64,000 nucleotides of DNA from Filobasidium wieringae (taxonomy: Eukaryota > Basidiomycota > Tremellomycetes > Filobasidiales > Filobasidiaceae): NCBI GenBank assembly GCA_001600055.1, contig BCIV01000001.1, forward strand, positions 1,109,774-1,173,773. The letters run 5' to 3'. The notes under the pieces were generated by a model. The model saw nothing but the letters and a program-made list of their open reading frames with translations. It was not told the origin of the DNA and did not search any database. Below are positions 10,449-21,039 of the stretch, one piece after another. Both the position numbers and the translations under genes were made by a program. Each line of letters starts with the position of its first letter. Positions within the stretch are counted from its first letter, which is position 1.

Positions 10449-13049
10449 ATGTCGACATCAACTCTACCACATCTAAACGCGGAGACCCGGCAACGTCGAA
10501 CATCCGCCGTCATTCACCATGATAGGACTGCTACTTCTTCTCCTGTAGTCATGGAGGACGGTTCTTCGGTCAACAACAGTTCAAACGAGGATGACGAAGC
10601 TGCTCTGGCCAGACTCGGTGTACGTTTCGTAGTAGATCTTCTGATTAGGGGCTTTGGCGGAGCGTGAACGCGGATTCTACAGAGACAATCTTGCTGAATT
10701 GACCGCTTCGTTCTTCTTGTCCCTCAGTATAAATCTGAGATGATCCGAGAATTCGGAAAGTAAGACCTAATCACAGATTAAGTTATCGCATTCGAAAGCT
10801 GAAGATGAACATGATTATTCAGCCTGTCAACTTTCTCATTCGCTTTCTCCATCATGGGAATGTGTTCTTCCAGTGAGTGCAGCAGATAGCGCGAACTAGC
10901 CGAATATGAAGGATTAACTCTGGCTTCAACTCAGTCGCGACGACTTTCAACACTCCTCTGCTCAACGGAGGGCCCGCATCGGTTGTATGGTGTTGGCTTA
11001 TAGGAGCTATTAGTCAGTGTCAAACAATATGCCCTATCGATGCGACTCGCTGACCAGTGCTTTCTTCGATACAGTGAACATTTCCTTGGGCGCTTCAATT
11101 GCCGAAATCGTCTCCGCGTATCCCACCAGCGGAGGTCTCTACACTGCTTCGGCTAACTTAGTGCCAAGAAAATACCGTGCCATGTTCGTAATTCGACTCT
11201 AACGAATTGCAGACAATCTAATTGCCAGTGGCTTTGAACAGTACCGGTTGGGTTGTTGGTTGGCTTAACATGCTCGGTCAGGTAGCGGGAGTTGCTTCTA
11301 CTGAATTTGGTCTTGCTCAAATGATCTGTAAGCCCAATGGAATGCTTACTGCGACATCAATAACTTATCTACTTGAATCGATAGGGGCCGGATGTGTCGT
11401 TGGATTTGACGGCGATTTTAACGTCACTGTCGGGATGCAATTCGGGCTTTTTGTCGGACTCTTGATTGTTCATGGTTTGCTAAAGTGAGCTACCGATATG
11501 TGCCAAGGCATGACTGCAGGCTAATAATCTCCCCTATAGCTCATTAAAAACCAAAGAACTCGCTTTCCTTACTCAAGGGTTCGTGTTCATCAACATCGGG
11601 GTAAGTTGGCCTCACCGAAGTTGCTTGGCCAAACACTAAGACTGAAGTGCAAGATAGTTCACGTTCATCATCATAATTACACTGCTCGCTACCACGGGCC
11701 GTGAGAACATGCACCCAGCTAGCTACGTCTTCGGACACGTCACCAACCGTGAGTCGACATGATTACGGGTAATATGTCCACTATGTGGTGTTGACGAGGG
11801 ACGCGACGATAGTGTCTGGTTGGGATAGTACTGGTCTGACGTTCCTGTTCGGTTTGCTTTCCGTGCAATGGACGGTAAGCCAAGTTGCTACTAAACATCG
11901 GCCAAGCAACCGCTGAAGCGATGCTCTTGCTACAGATGACCGACTACGATGCTGCCGCTCATATCAGTGAGGAGGTCAAGAAGGCTGCTATTGCCGCTCC
12001 CGTCGCGATCTTCGTGGCGGTTATCGGTACTGGAGTGAGTCACCAAAAGATGTACACAAGTGAATCAGCTAAAGCAGGCAAGATTAGATGATCGGTTGGG
12101 TCTTGAACGTTGTCATGGTTATCTGTTCCGGTGACTTGGCCAACCTGCCTGGTAGCAGTGGTTCTGCCTTCTTGGAGATCATGGTACTCAGAATGGGAAA
12201 AACCGGAGCCCTGATCATTTGGCCATTCGTGTGCTTGGTTGCGTTCTTCACTGTTCAAACCGCTACTCAAGCCAATGCAAGGACTTTCTACGCGTTTAGG
12301 TAAGTCGCCAGTCAACAGTTTCCCGAAACCGGAATTGAACAAGCTTGATTACTCTGTACAGTCGAGATGGAGGTCTTCCAGATAGGGGTGTTTTCGGCCG
12401 TATCAACAATTACACCAAAACCCCTATTTATTCCGTCTGGCTCACAATCGGTATCGCTATTCTGATGGGATGTCTCGACTGGGCCAGTTCTGTCGCAGTG
12501 CAGGCCATCTTCAGTATGTGTGCTGTAGCTCTCGATCTATCCTACGTCATTCCCGTGATCGGAAGGCGAATTTTCGAGGTATGTGGGACTTGAATCAGTT
12601 GTCAAACACTGGCGTCTTACACTCAAATCATTGTAGAACCACCCTGAAGTCAACTTCAAACCCGGTCCCTTCTACATGGGTAAATACGGTAAAGCGGTAA
12701 ACATGGTCATGCTGTTCTGGACTCGTAGGTCACATCGCTCATGGTCATCAGATGTTGAGTATGCTAAAGCGGTTCCACCATCCTAGTGTTCGAGGTTACC
12801 ATCTTGGCGTTCCCTACAGTCAAACCGATCACTGCACTCAACATGAACTATTCCAGTATCATCACCATCGGTGTCATGATTCTCTCTGGAATTTGGTACA
12901 TCCTCGGAGCCCACAAGCACTACGCCGGACCTCGACCCAATGTCGAGCACGAGTCAGCTTTGGAGGAGTCATCGGAGGGCATGATGCCAGCGGTATACGA
13001 CGATCAGAAGATCAACGATACCAAGGAGTACCCTATCGGGACTCGATAG
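10449..13049 (+). CDS. APC-superfamily amino-acid / GABA-type permease (Uga4-like)
   Basis: A plasma-membrane or vacuolar amino-acid, GABA or polyamine transporter of the fungal APC family. After a hydrophilic, Ser-rich N-terminus of about 57 residues, the family opening appears across exons: YKSEMIREFG, NLSTFSFAFSIMG, then NGGPASVVWCWLIGAI, and the hallmark SIAEIVSAYPTSGGLY. Later exons carry hydrophobic segments matching about 12 transmembrane helices. The C-terminal tail is hydrophilic, ending near 13049. About ten short introns are needed; for example exon 1 ends at the GGT before GTACGT near 10621. Substrate cannot be assigned: Uga4, Hnm1 (choline) and Tpo5-like carriers share these motifs. 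Confidence 0.88.
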
Positions 13050-14386
13050 ATGCGTTTCACAAAGGCTTTCAACACCAGGCCGGATTCATGTTCCGTTACA
13101 TAAAAGCACAACAAATAGGTTTTCTACCTCGTATACCTTGCAAACAAGGTCAATTTTTGTATTCGATCTATCTACCGAAATACCCCCTTATAACGTGTTC
13201 AACATATCATGCATAAATATATCCTTTCCTCTCGCATCCGCGTCATTTCGAGTGACAACCACGTTGTATTCGTGGTCGTGGGTTTGTTGTTTCCCTTGAC
13301 CCGCTGCAAGCCACAAGTAGCGCATATACCGGGTGGTGCATCTGACCACGAGCGCCTAGTAAATCGCCCTCGCACGCCCCATGTCCAGTACGTACGGACC
13401 AGGCCCTCTTCTCGTTCCTCTTTTCTACTTCATCTGACACTGAAATTTGCGATGAGCAGTTGTTGCATCTGGCGGTGATACCTAAGAACCCACTGAAGGG
13501 ATGAACAGATTGGTTCTAACGAAGTGGGGAAAGGCTGACACAAGTTCTAGCCGTTATGTTCAGAATTGGTGATCTCCAGGTGTCGCCTGAGGAATGTGTG
13601 AACAGTGTTCGTGAACATAGTTCGCAAGGTATCGGGTAATGGGGAATACTTTACCATCTTGAGGTATTACCCAGTGAAAGACTATTGGGCGGACGGTCGT
13701 TGACACCTCAAAGGTACAAGATGGTAGCATTGTCTTTCGATCCTGTCCTAAAACATGTTACGAATGCTGACAAAGACAAACAGGAGGACTCGGCCGGTGA
13801 ATAAGAAGGTGCCGAAAGCTTTAGTAGCACTTGGAAGGCGACATGGAGCCCAATGGAAAACTGCGTTCTGCTCGTCGCATATGCGCCGTTGTTCTCTGAG
13901 ATACACTCAAGATCCAACCCTGTACTTGATATATAATGCGCAGATGCACGGGAACCAGTGATTCGTCCACATACTGCAGGTTATACGATCGTCGCATCCA
14001 ATGAACCTTCAGTCGAAATTGCAAGGTCCCTTGTCGACGGTTCGGCTGGCGATATGCGGTGCGGACTCACTACTTCATCTCAAGGTAGTTTGTGCCTCAT
14101 GTTCGCGGCTCAGTCCCTACAGTTTCAAGCTGTCTCATATCACTTGCGATAGACGTTTCACAGTTTGCCACTACGGTTCCATGCCATAAGGAAGCGCAAT
14201 CATCCATTCAAGCGCGTAGAGTAATCGTACCTCCACCTAGCCTGGCAGATGGTGGTGTCCGTCGACTTGCCAGCTTCCTGGAATGTGCTTTGTTTCTGCT
14301 TCCACAACAGTAACTATCTACGTAGCTACAGAACCATAGGAGAACACGATCATCAGTAATCAGTAAGGAGAAACATTTCCAACAAG
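13050..14386. other. Gene-free stretch, 1.34 kb
   Basis: It lies between two plus-strand genes, so it holds the permease 3' UTR and the RBM25 promoter. The small ORFs lie on both strands and overlap one another. I see no conserved motif. Confidence 0.45.
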
Positions 14387-17041
14387 ATGTATAACGGTCA
14401 TCGTACGTCCAGATGTCTTATACAGCATCGTCGATCAGCATGTCTAACGATTCTGAATTTTAGCACCACCTAATGGCTACCCGCCGTACATGCCTCCTAA
14501 CATGCCGCCTGCTACTCAAGGCGGATTTCGACCACCTATGCCTGGTATGCCTCCTCCTACGCTAGCTCCAGGATCTGTACCTCCCTTCCCACCCGGTCAA
14601 GCCGGATTTCGACCTCCTGTTCCAGGGTCCCTTCCGAACTTCCCACCAACTAGACCACCTTTTCCAGGAGCACCTGGCTTGGGAGCGCCCTCACCTGGGA
14701 GTATGCCACCTTTCAGTCCAGGGATGCGACCTCCTGGTTTCTCCCCTCACGGTGGACCCGGCTTAGGGACACCAGGGGGATTTGATCCGAATACAGGATT
14801 ACCAAGACCGCCTAATTTTCTTGCTGGAGGTGCGAATCCAAACTTTGTCAAGGCTGTCAAGACCACCAAAGTGTTTGTCGGAGGAATTGCACCTGGGGTG
14901 ACTGATGCGATATTGACCGGACTTTTCCACGTGAGTTTTTGCTTTGCTTCACATACTGCTAGACTGAAACCTGGTCCTTATCATAGACGTGTGGACCGTT
15001 ACATAAACTCAATCGAGTCACGGGTACTACGGGGAAACAACAAGCATTTGGATTCGCAGAATTTGAAGATCCAGAGGTCGTTTTGCGATGCTTGAAGTGT
15101 TTGAACGGAGCAGAACTGCCCGACATGACACCCGCTGGTAGGCGGGAAAGATTAACCAAGGCATTGACCGTAAGCTTTGTGCAGATCAAAAAACCATGTA
15201 ATTGCCCTGACACATGTGCGTTTCTAGGTGAAGGCGGACGAGAAGACAAAGGCATTCCTCGACGAATTTGAGCAGCTGAATATCAGGACCGATGTAGGGT
15301 TTCAACTTGACCTTGAAAGTTACTAGGTACTAATGCTACTGCCACGGCTCAGCACGATGATGAGCTCGATGAACATGCCAGGAGGAGAATCAGGACAATC
15401 GTACTTGCTATGCAAGACCCGAACGCCGATCTTAATTCCATTATTCCTGCTTCAGCCGCTCCTGGAGTCCCGGATGCAGCTAAAGACAACGGTCCTATGG
15501 TACCTGATCACTTGAAGGACCTGGATGCTGAAGAATTACCAGAAGATCAAAGAGGAGTGGTGCTAGATCAAATCGCTTCTTTCCGAGTACAAGCGCAGAA
15601 GAAGGAAGACGAACGAAAGCGCAAGGATGAGCTGTTAAACGCCCGGTCAGGAGGGCCTTCTGGGGGTTACAATCAAGGCGGTCAGAACATGCGTCAATGG
15701 GGAGCACGGGGCGATTATGCTGGTTCCGTTAGGCCTGTTGGAGGCGGCCCTCAGGGTTATAATCAGCCTATCAATTTCTCAAAAGCGCAAACCGCTGAAG
15801 GAAAACAGATTGATGAGAGAACCGATGAAGAGGCAGAAGAATTGAGGAAAGCCGACAAGAAAAGAAGACAAGAGGACGAATACCGGGCAGTGGGTGTCTC
15901 CTTGCTTCTTCACCTATATTTGGGTGCATTCCCGCTGATACTGTTCTCTTCCAGCTCGAGCGATCTGTAGAAGCAAGAGAATTCAGACTACATAGAAAAC
16001 TGGTGGGAGAAGCTGAAGAACTCCAGAAACAGGCCGACTTTGAGGAAGCTGAAAGATCGAGGGCCCGTCGTGCGATGAAGCATTTCGATGACGATGCAGA
16101 GGAAGCTAGCGGCAGGAACGTCTTCTTCGCTGATCGGTGAGTTTGACATATCAAGGATCGAAACGAATCCACATGTTGACAGCAGTCTTTGAATACCCAG
16201 TGGAAAGTGGAGAAGCATGCGCCAGTCGATACGAAGACGCGAATACCAGGATGATGTACGGGATCGACAAGCAGAGAAAGACGAGATGGTCGAGCTGGAG
16301 AAGCAGACAGAGGAACTTCTACAAAAGCAGATGCAGGAAATGGCTGATCTTGAGGCCAAGCAGAGAGCTGCCGGTTATCTGTTCGAAGATTCCAGTCATA
16401 TCAAAGTGGCGATCGGAGCTAGCGGTCCTTCCGCCCCTGCGCCAAAAGCACAAGCAAAGGCCAACATCGCGTTTGGTGCGGACGATGATGATGATGCTGG
16501 CAAAAAGAAGAGAACGCTCATTAAGTTAGATGACACGGATGGGCTTTCGCCGGCACAACGGGATGAGAAGAATCGATCGAAACTTCAAGCTCTACTTGGT
16601 TCTATCCCTACCACCCAGAGCGCACTATGGCAAACTGCTATCCACTGGGACCTGATCAGCGAGGTAAGCATGCCAGTGAGAGTTGCGTAATGCTTTTCTT
16701 GACTCATCTTTTTCGGTGTTTTCAGTCGATTATGGACACAAAGGTAGTGCCATTTATCAAGGAGAAGATCCAAGCGTCTCTTGGTGAGCAGGATGATGAT
16801 CTGAACAATTTCGTGATCCAACATGTGAAGGAAAGGGCTAGTCCTGACGAGATTGTTGAAGGGCTTGAAGCTGTGAGTCTAGGGTTGATAGCGCTCTGAC
16901 GATACCTTACTGAAGCCAACCTGATCGTTGCAGGTGCTCGACGAGGACGCTCCTAAAGTCGTATGTTCAATCTGGCGACTGCTTGCATTCGAGTCCGCAG
17001 CCTATAGTGCCGGATTGACTACTGGGTCGATGTTAGTATGA
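14387..17041 (+). CDS. RBM25-like U1 snRNP splicing factor (RRM + PWI)
   Basis: A nuclear splicing regulator related to RBM25 (Snu71 in yeast). The first exon is only 16 nt (14387-14402) and joins in phase to a Pro/Gly/Met-rich segment with repeated PPGM-like units. An RRM follows: TTKVFVGGIAPGVTD is RNP2, and AFGFAEFEDPE is RNP1. The middle is a long Arg/Glu/Lys-rich helical region. The C-terminus is a PWI domain, recognisable from TTQSALWQTAIHWDLI through FIKEKIQASLGE to the ending VVCSIWRLLAFES. That is the domain order of RBM25. About nine introns are needed. The stop is at 17039-17041, in convergent arrangement with NIT2. Confidence 0.88.
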
Positions 17042-17330
17042 TGAAATCGAGAGGATGCAATCACGGAGGTACGCTGGTTGTTCAGACGTTTCAGTTCCGT
17101 TTGGTGGGCAGTATGACCACACATGATTTTGGGCTGTGCAATGTAGTGTGTATCTGACCCCTTGCGCTCCATGTCTACATGGCCAAGGTGAGTAGTTCAC
17201 AATAAATCAATCCAGCCATACAAGGATGATTATGGGAAATTAGTGATATCTATGAATCAGCTATGCGACATGTTTGACCGGCTACAACTGCTCAGCTCAT
17301 AAGTGAGTGGTATGGACTAGGATTTCACTT

Positions 17331-18773
17331 TTAATTGGAAGCGATATCGGGATAGACATCGAACCGTCGTTGAACAGTTACAGGCAGTCCCGCTCTCGTC
17401 TCATTCAACATTTTGGGATCTATCGTAATCCATATCAGCCAATGGATTGCTAAGCATTAATCCGCAAAGCACTTACCGATCTCAGAGTAAACGATAGTAG
17501 GAAGTTCATCAGCTTCAGCCAAAACTTGTCCGCTGTCGGTGAGGAAGGGGATAATGACGGACCACATTAGTAAGCGCTTATGTCCCTGTGCAGTATGTGC
17601 TTACTTTGGCGCGACCACCGATGAATGCCCATACTGTACCGGATGTGTCAGTTCATTGTCGATCAGCATGATCCACAAGTCTACATACAGCTTGATAAGA
17701 AGCTCCCGGGTGTCTGGCAGGGGAACACATGGCAATGAATATTTGATTATCGACAGCTCTGGCTCGCTGCAAAAGCGTCCAATAGACAGGACCGGTAGTC
17801 GTACTGCAGTGTAGCGTCAGCCAAAATGGTTCCAGAACTTAATTTGCCATACGTACTTGAATGCGGAAGGGTAGATCATAGCAACAACCCCTTGCCTCGC
17901 CGCGATCATTGCCATTTCGGGGAAACGCTACGAACGACGTATTCAGCGAGGTTGTATTTCCAAGCTCCACTCCGTATCTGGACTTACGATATCATAGCAG
18001 ATTCCAAGCCCAATCTTGCCGAATGGGGTTTCGAAAGTGTTCAAGGTATCACCACCTGTCAGGGTTTCACTTTCCTAAGAGTATGGCCCCACCTATCAGG
18101 GTGGTCGGTAACGCAAAGTGAAACGCTCGTACCTTGAAGTACTGTTTGCCGGGGATATCGATGTCAAACAGATGCACTTTGCGATGCTTGACAATTAGAT
18201 CGCCTTGAGGATTGTATACCGTACACGTGTTGTAGATATTGTTTGTTTTCTCCTCGATCTCCGGTATCGAACCTGTAAACGACAGATAGGTGTACATCTT
18301 ACGGTCAATACAGAGGGACACTCCATACCATTGGAAACTAATTACCTCCAATAAGCCAAACACTGTTTTCCCTGGCCATTCGGCTCAGAGCCAACGTCGA
18401 TTCCGACTTCAAATCCTCAGCCTTCGTTGGGAAGGTGTCAGGTATGGGCTCAGAGTATTTGCGGAATGCGGTTACAGCGTAAGGAGAGTTGAATATTTCC
18501 TAAATTGTTACATTCTCTGAGTAAAACCGACCGCCGAGGGTTGAAGAAGGACGACCTGATGTGACTTACAGGTAAGACCACTAAGCCAGCTTTACCTTCT
18601 TGTACAGCCGTCTTCACGCCTGCAGCGGCCACCTCTAGATTCTTGGCCTTGTCTTCACTCAATCCACCAAGTTGTACAAGAGCAAGCTTGAAAGGCTTCG
18701 CTTGAATCGATGTCATACTAGGTTTAGAGGATAGCCCGCTGATACGTCTCGCTAGTAAGGAAGAAATTGACAT
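17331..18773 (-). CDS. NIT2: Nit2-type omega-amidase (nitrilase superfamily)
   Basis: It hydrolyses alpha-ketoglutaramate and related omega-amides (metabolite repair, glutamine transaminase pathway). The catalytic triad is visible over several exons: Glu in LP|EIFNSPY at an exon junction near 18500, Lys in [15 protein letters not shown], and Cys in LGICYDI just before an intron near 17990. Downstream are [23 protein letters not shown] and [10 protein letters not shown], all family landmarks. The protein ends with DVYPDIASN at 17331. The first 19 residues ([19 protein letters not shown]) look like a mitochondrial presequence. A second in-frame ATG at 18716 would give a cytosolic form. Length is about 310 residues. 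The DUF1279 gene lies directly upstream on the same strand. Confidence 0.92.
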
Positions 18774-18911
18774 TGATCAGCAGAAGCGTTTTTCGTGGTA
18801 GGTATCAAGTTGAATGTCATCGCCCGACCAGATCAAGGTCCGAAATCATATCGGCTATCGCCGGGCCCGCGTTACTTCTATTCTACAAAGCGAGCTACTA
18901 CTATCGACTTT

Positions 18912-19652
18912 CTACTCGCTCTTCTGTCTTATTCGGCTCGATGCTTCTTTGACTTTAGCTTGAGCATCCTTGACCTTATCTTGCGCATGAGCTGCAGCCC
19001 TAGTCATCCCTCCCTGTAACAACAAACATCACTGGGTCGAAAAATGCGAGCAGAGTAAAGACCGTTGAGAGTGACTTACCTTACCAATCCATCCTCGAGC
19101 TGTAAGCCACTTAACCAATTTAGGGGTCCATGCCGCTGTCAGACCTACACGAACGGGAAGGAAGAGAGTCTTATGTATTGTGTAGGCAAGCGCAGCCTCA
19201 GCCCAGATCATAGCGGAGCTACTTCGCTTTTTGGGTTGAGCGTTCTCTAGCATCTTATCGGCAGCTTCATCCACTTTCTCGATAACGGTTTCGTCATTCT
19301 CCGGCACTGGTCGAATTTTGTGCCACTGTTCCATGACCATGTCCTTCACCACGTTCAGACGCTCGGCTCCAATCAGGTGGACCCCAAGGAAGGCAATACC
19401 GAAATCTACCGCTGATAGTGCCAAGTAGACGGCAAGAGCGTGTCTTCCGTATTTCTTCATCAATTCTTTCAACTTGCCGCCAACACCCTGGGACTTTGGA
19501 GGTTCAGTAGTCTGATCCCCAGGACCAGTGGAGTATGTTTTGAAATTAGGCCGCGAATGGTTTCGTTGCCTGTTTGAAGTCCTACGACGATGAGCAGCGA
19601 GTGCGCTGGTGGAGTAATTTCGCAATTGTTGACCTCGTCGGCGAGGCATCAT
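18912..19652 (-). CDS. DUF1279 (FAM210-like) mitochondrial membrane protein
   Basis: The DUF1279 core is visible: KLKELMKKYGRHALAVYLA, then a hydrophobic segment with DFGIAFLGVHLIG, and a second one near LAYTIHKTLFLPVRVGLTAA with WTPKLVKWL. The family (FAM210A/B in animals) sits in mitochondrial membranes. The last exon after an intron at about 19016-19080 adds an amphipathic helical tail rich in Ala, Lys and Gln, ending at 18912. The N-terminus (residues 1-45) is Arg/Ser-rich and acid-free with an FKTYST step, a good mitochondrial presequence. The ATG at 19652 overlaps the TGA of the AIM32-like frame (ATGATG). An alternative reading splices the two genes into one; see findings. Confidence 0.8.
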
Positions 19653-20685
19653 GTCTGTCGTGTCGAGTGATTTAGCACCGCAATCTCAAAGACTATATTA
19701 AAGCACATACTAGTCGCCTGCCGGTCGTCGACCTCTACATCCTTCTTTCCTGCAGTGTTCCATTCGTACATGCTGACTTGTTCTCCTATCGTGTGTCCGA
19801 AGGCTCCACGGAAATGATCCCACATATTCCTGTCCTCAGGCTGCTCCCCTCGCCCTTCTAAGTTTTGTAGATGTTTGAGCAAGGGGGAAGCATCTGAGGG
19901 TCTCAAGTTGCTAAGCATATGCATAGATGGGAGAAGCACAGCATTGGCAGCGAATCTACCGGTTGATCACATTAGCTCATAATTGCCCGAGCTTTTGTAA
20001 TGGAATTAACTTACTTGTGTCCCCCGACATGGCTACACTCAGATACCTTGACTTGAATTCCCTTTTTCTTAGCCTCCTGACGCAGCGCATGAACCAGATC
20101 TCCACCGATATCCCCGCACCGACAGTCTCGTGCGGTATGGGTACAGACGAGTACTTCTGCTTCGTCGTTAGGTTTGAGAGCCGACGATTTCCCGGATATG
20201 AGCTCCTTGAACGCCGTGGTATCGAGTGCGTGCTCGTTGAAATGTCTGATCTTCGCTACGGTCCCATCTGGCCGATACAATCGAGCCGAGTAACCTTCTT
20301 GACCCTCATGTATAGCAAGAACTCGGATCTGCGCATCTCTTAAAGTGGTATTTAGACTAGCAGCTCCCACAACCTTGTCTTCCTTTTCTATCACACTGCC
20401 CCATTGACTAGACGGCGATGGTACGGAAATCAAGAAGAGACCTTTGGTCTCTGGCAGTGTTCGGGCTGAGAATGGTTGAAGTTCCGCGGCGTAAGATTGT
20501 TCATGTGTGGACGACGAGCTGGAAGGAAGGCTGGTGATGGCAGCGAACGTCCTCGAGGTGTAGCGGACAGGTGGAGATATGGCTTTTCTGATCACATTGG
20601 TGCGGTACAGGTTAAAGCCAGTCTGGAAAGCTTCATGCTCCATCCTCAATCCGGCACGGATCGATCGAGCTGCTATCGTGCTCAT
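19649..20685 (-). CDS. AIM32: AIM32/Apd1-like sucrase-ferredoxin domain protein
   Basis: A thioredoxin-fold ferredoxin-like protein of the Apd1/Aim32 family, which carries an iron-sulfur cluster or redox thiols in the cytosol or mitochondria. Key marks are CTHTARDCRCGDIG (Cys cluster) and SECSHVGGHKFAANAV, where an intron splits the Lys codon near 19955-20012. The N-terminal 50 residues are rich in Arg, Ser and Thr and lack acids, which fits mitochondrial import. The stop given here (19649) is reached only by reading through a GTATGT donor at 19710. If that 56-nt intron (19655-19710) is removed, the frame continues in phase into the downstream DUF1279 protein. The start at 20685 has A at -3, a good context. 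Confidence 0.8.
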
Positions 20686-21039
20686 TTTGATTCTTCAAAG
20701 GGAATTTGCTGTTTGCGAGCCGTGGGGAACGGACGCTGTGTCTAGGAAAGTTAAAGATGTGCGGTTCAAATGTCGAGGTAGGAATGTGTTGTGTCTCAGT
20801 ATCTGCAAGCTCTGCAAGCGATCAAGCGATGTGATCAAGGCAAGCAAGAAATATAAATGAACTAGATCACCGGCTTGCGTCACATCGCCGGCACAAAACG
20901 TGACCTGGGCGACGTCCATCTTATTTCCATCCAGGTTCCAGCTGAATAATAGCGTCTACCATAGATATAACTAAAGTGCCATACATCAAACCCCCCAACA
21001 CCCTCACAGATGTACTACCATCTAGCTTCAAACAACCCA
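20686..21039. other. Short intergenic region
   Basis: This is 354 bases between minus-strand genes: the AIM32-like promoter and the 3' UTR of the coiled-coil protein gene. I see no other feature. Confidence 0.5.

Noticed and set aside
10180..10476. Plus-strand ORF overlapping the permease start
   Set aside because: It could be an overlapping uORF, but the transcript start is unknown and the sequence has no coding character.
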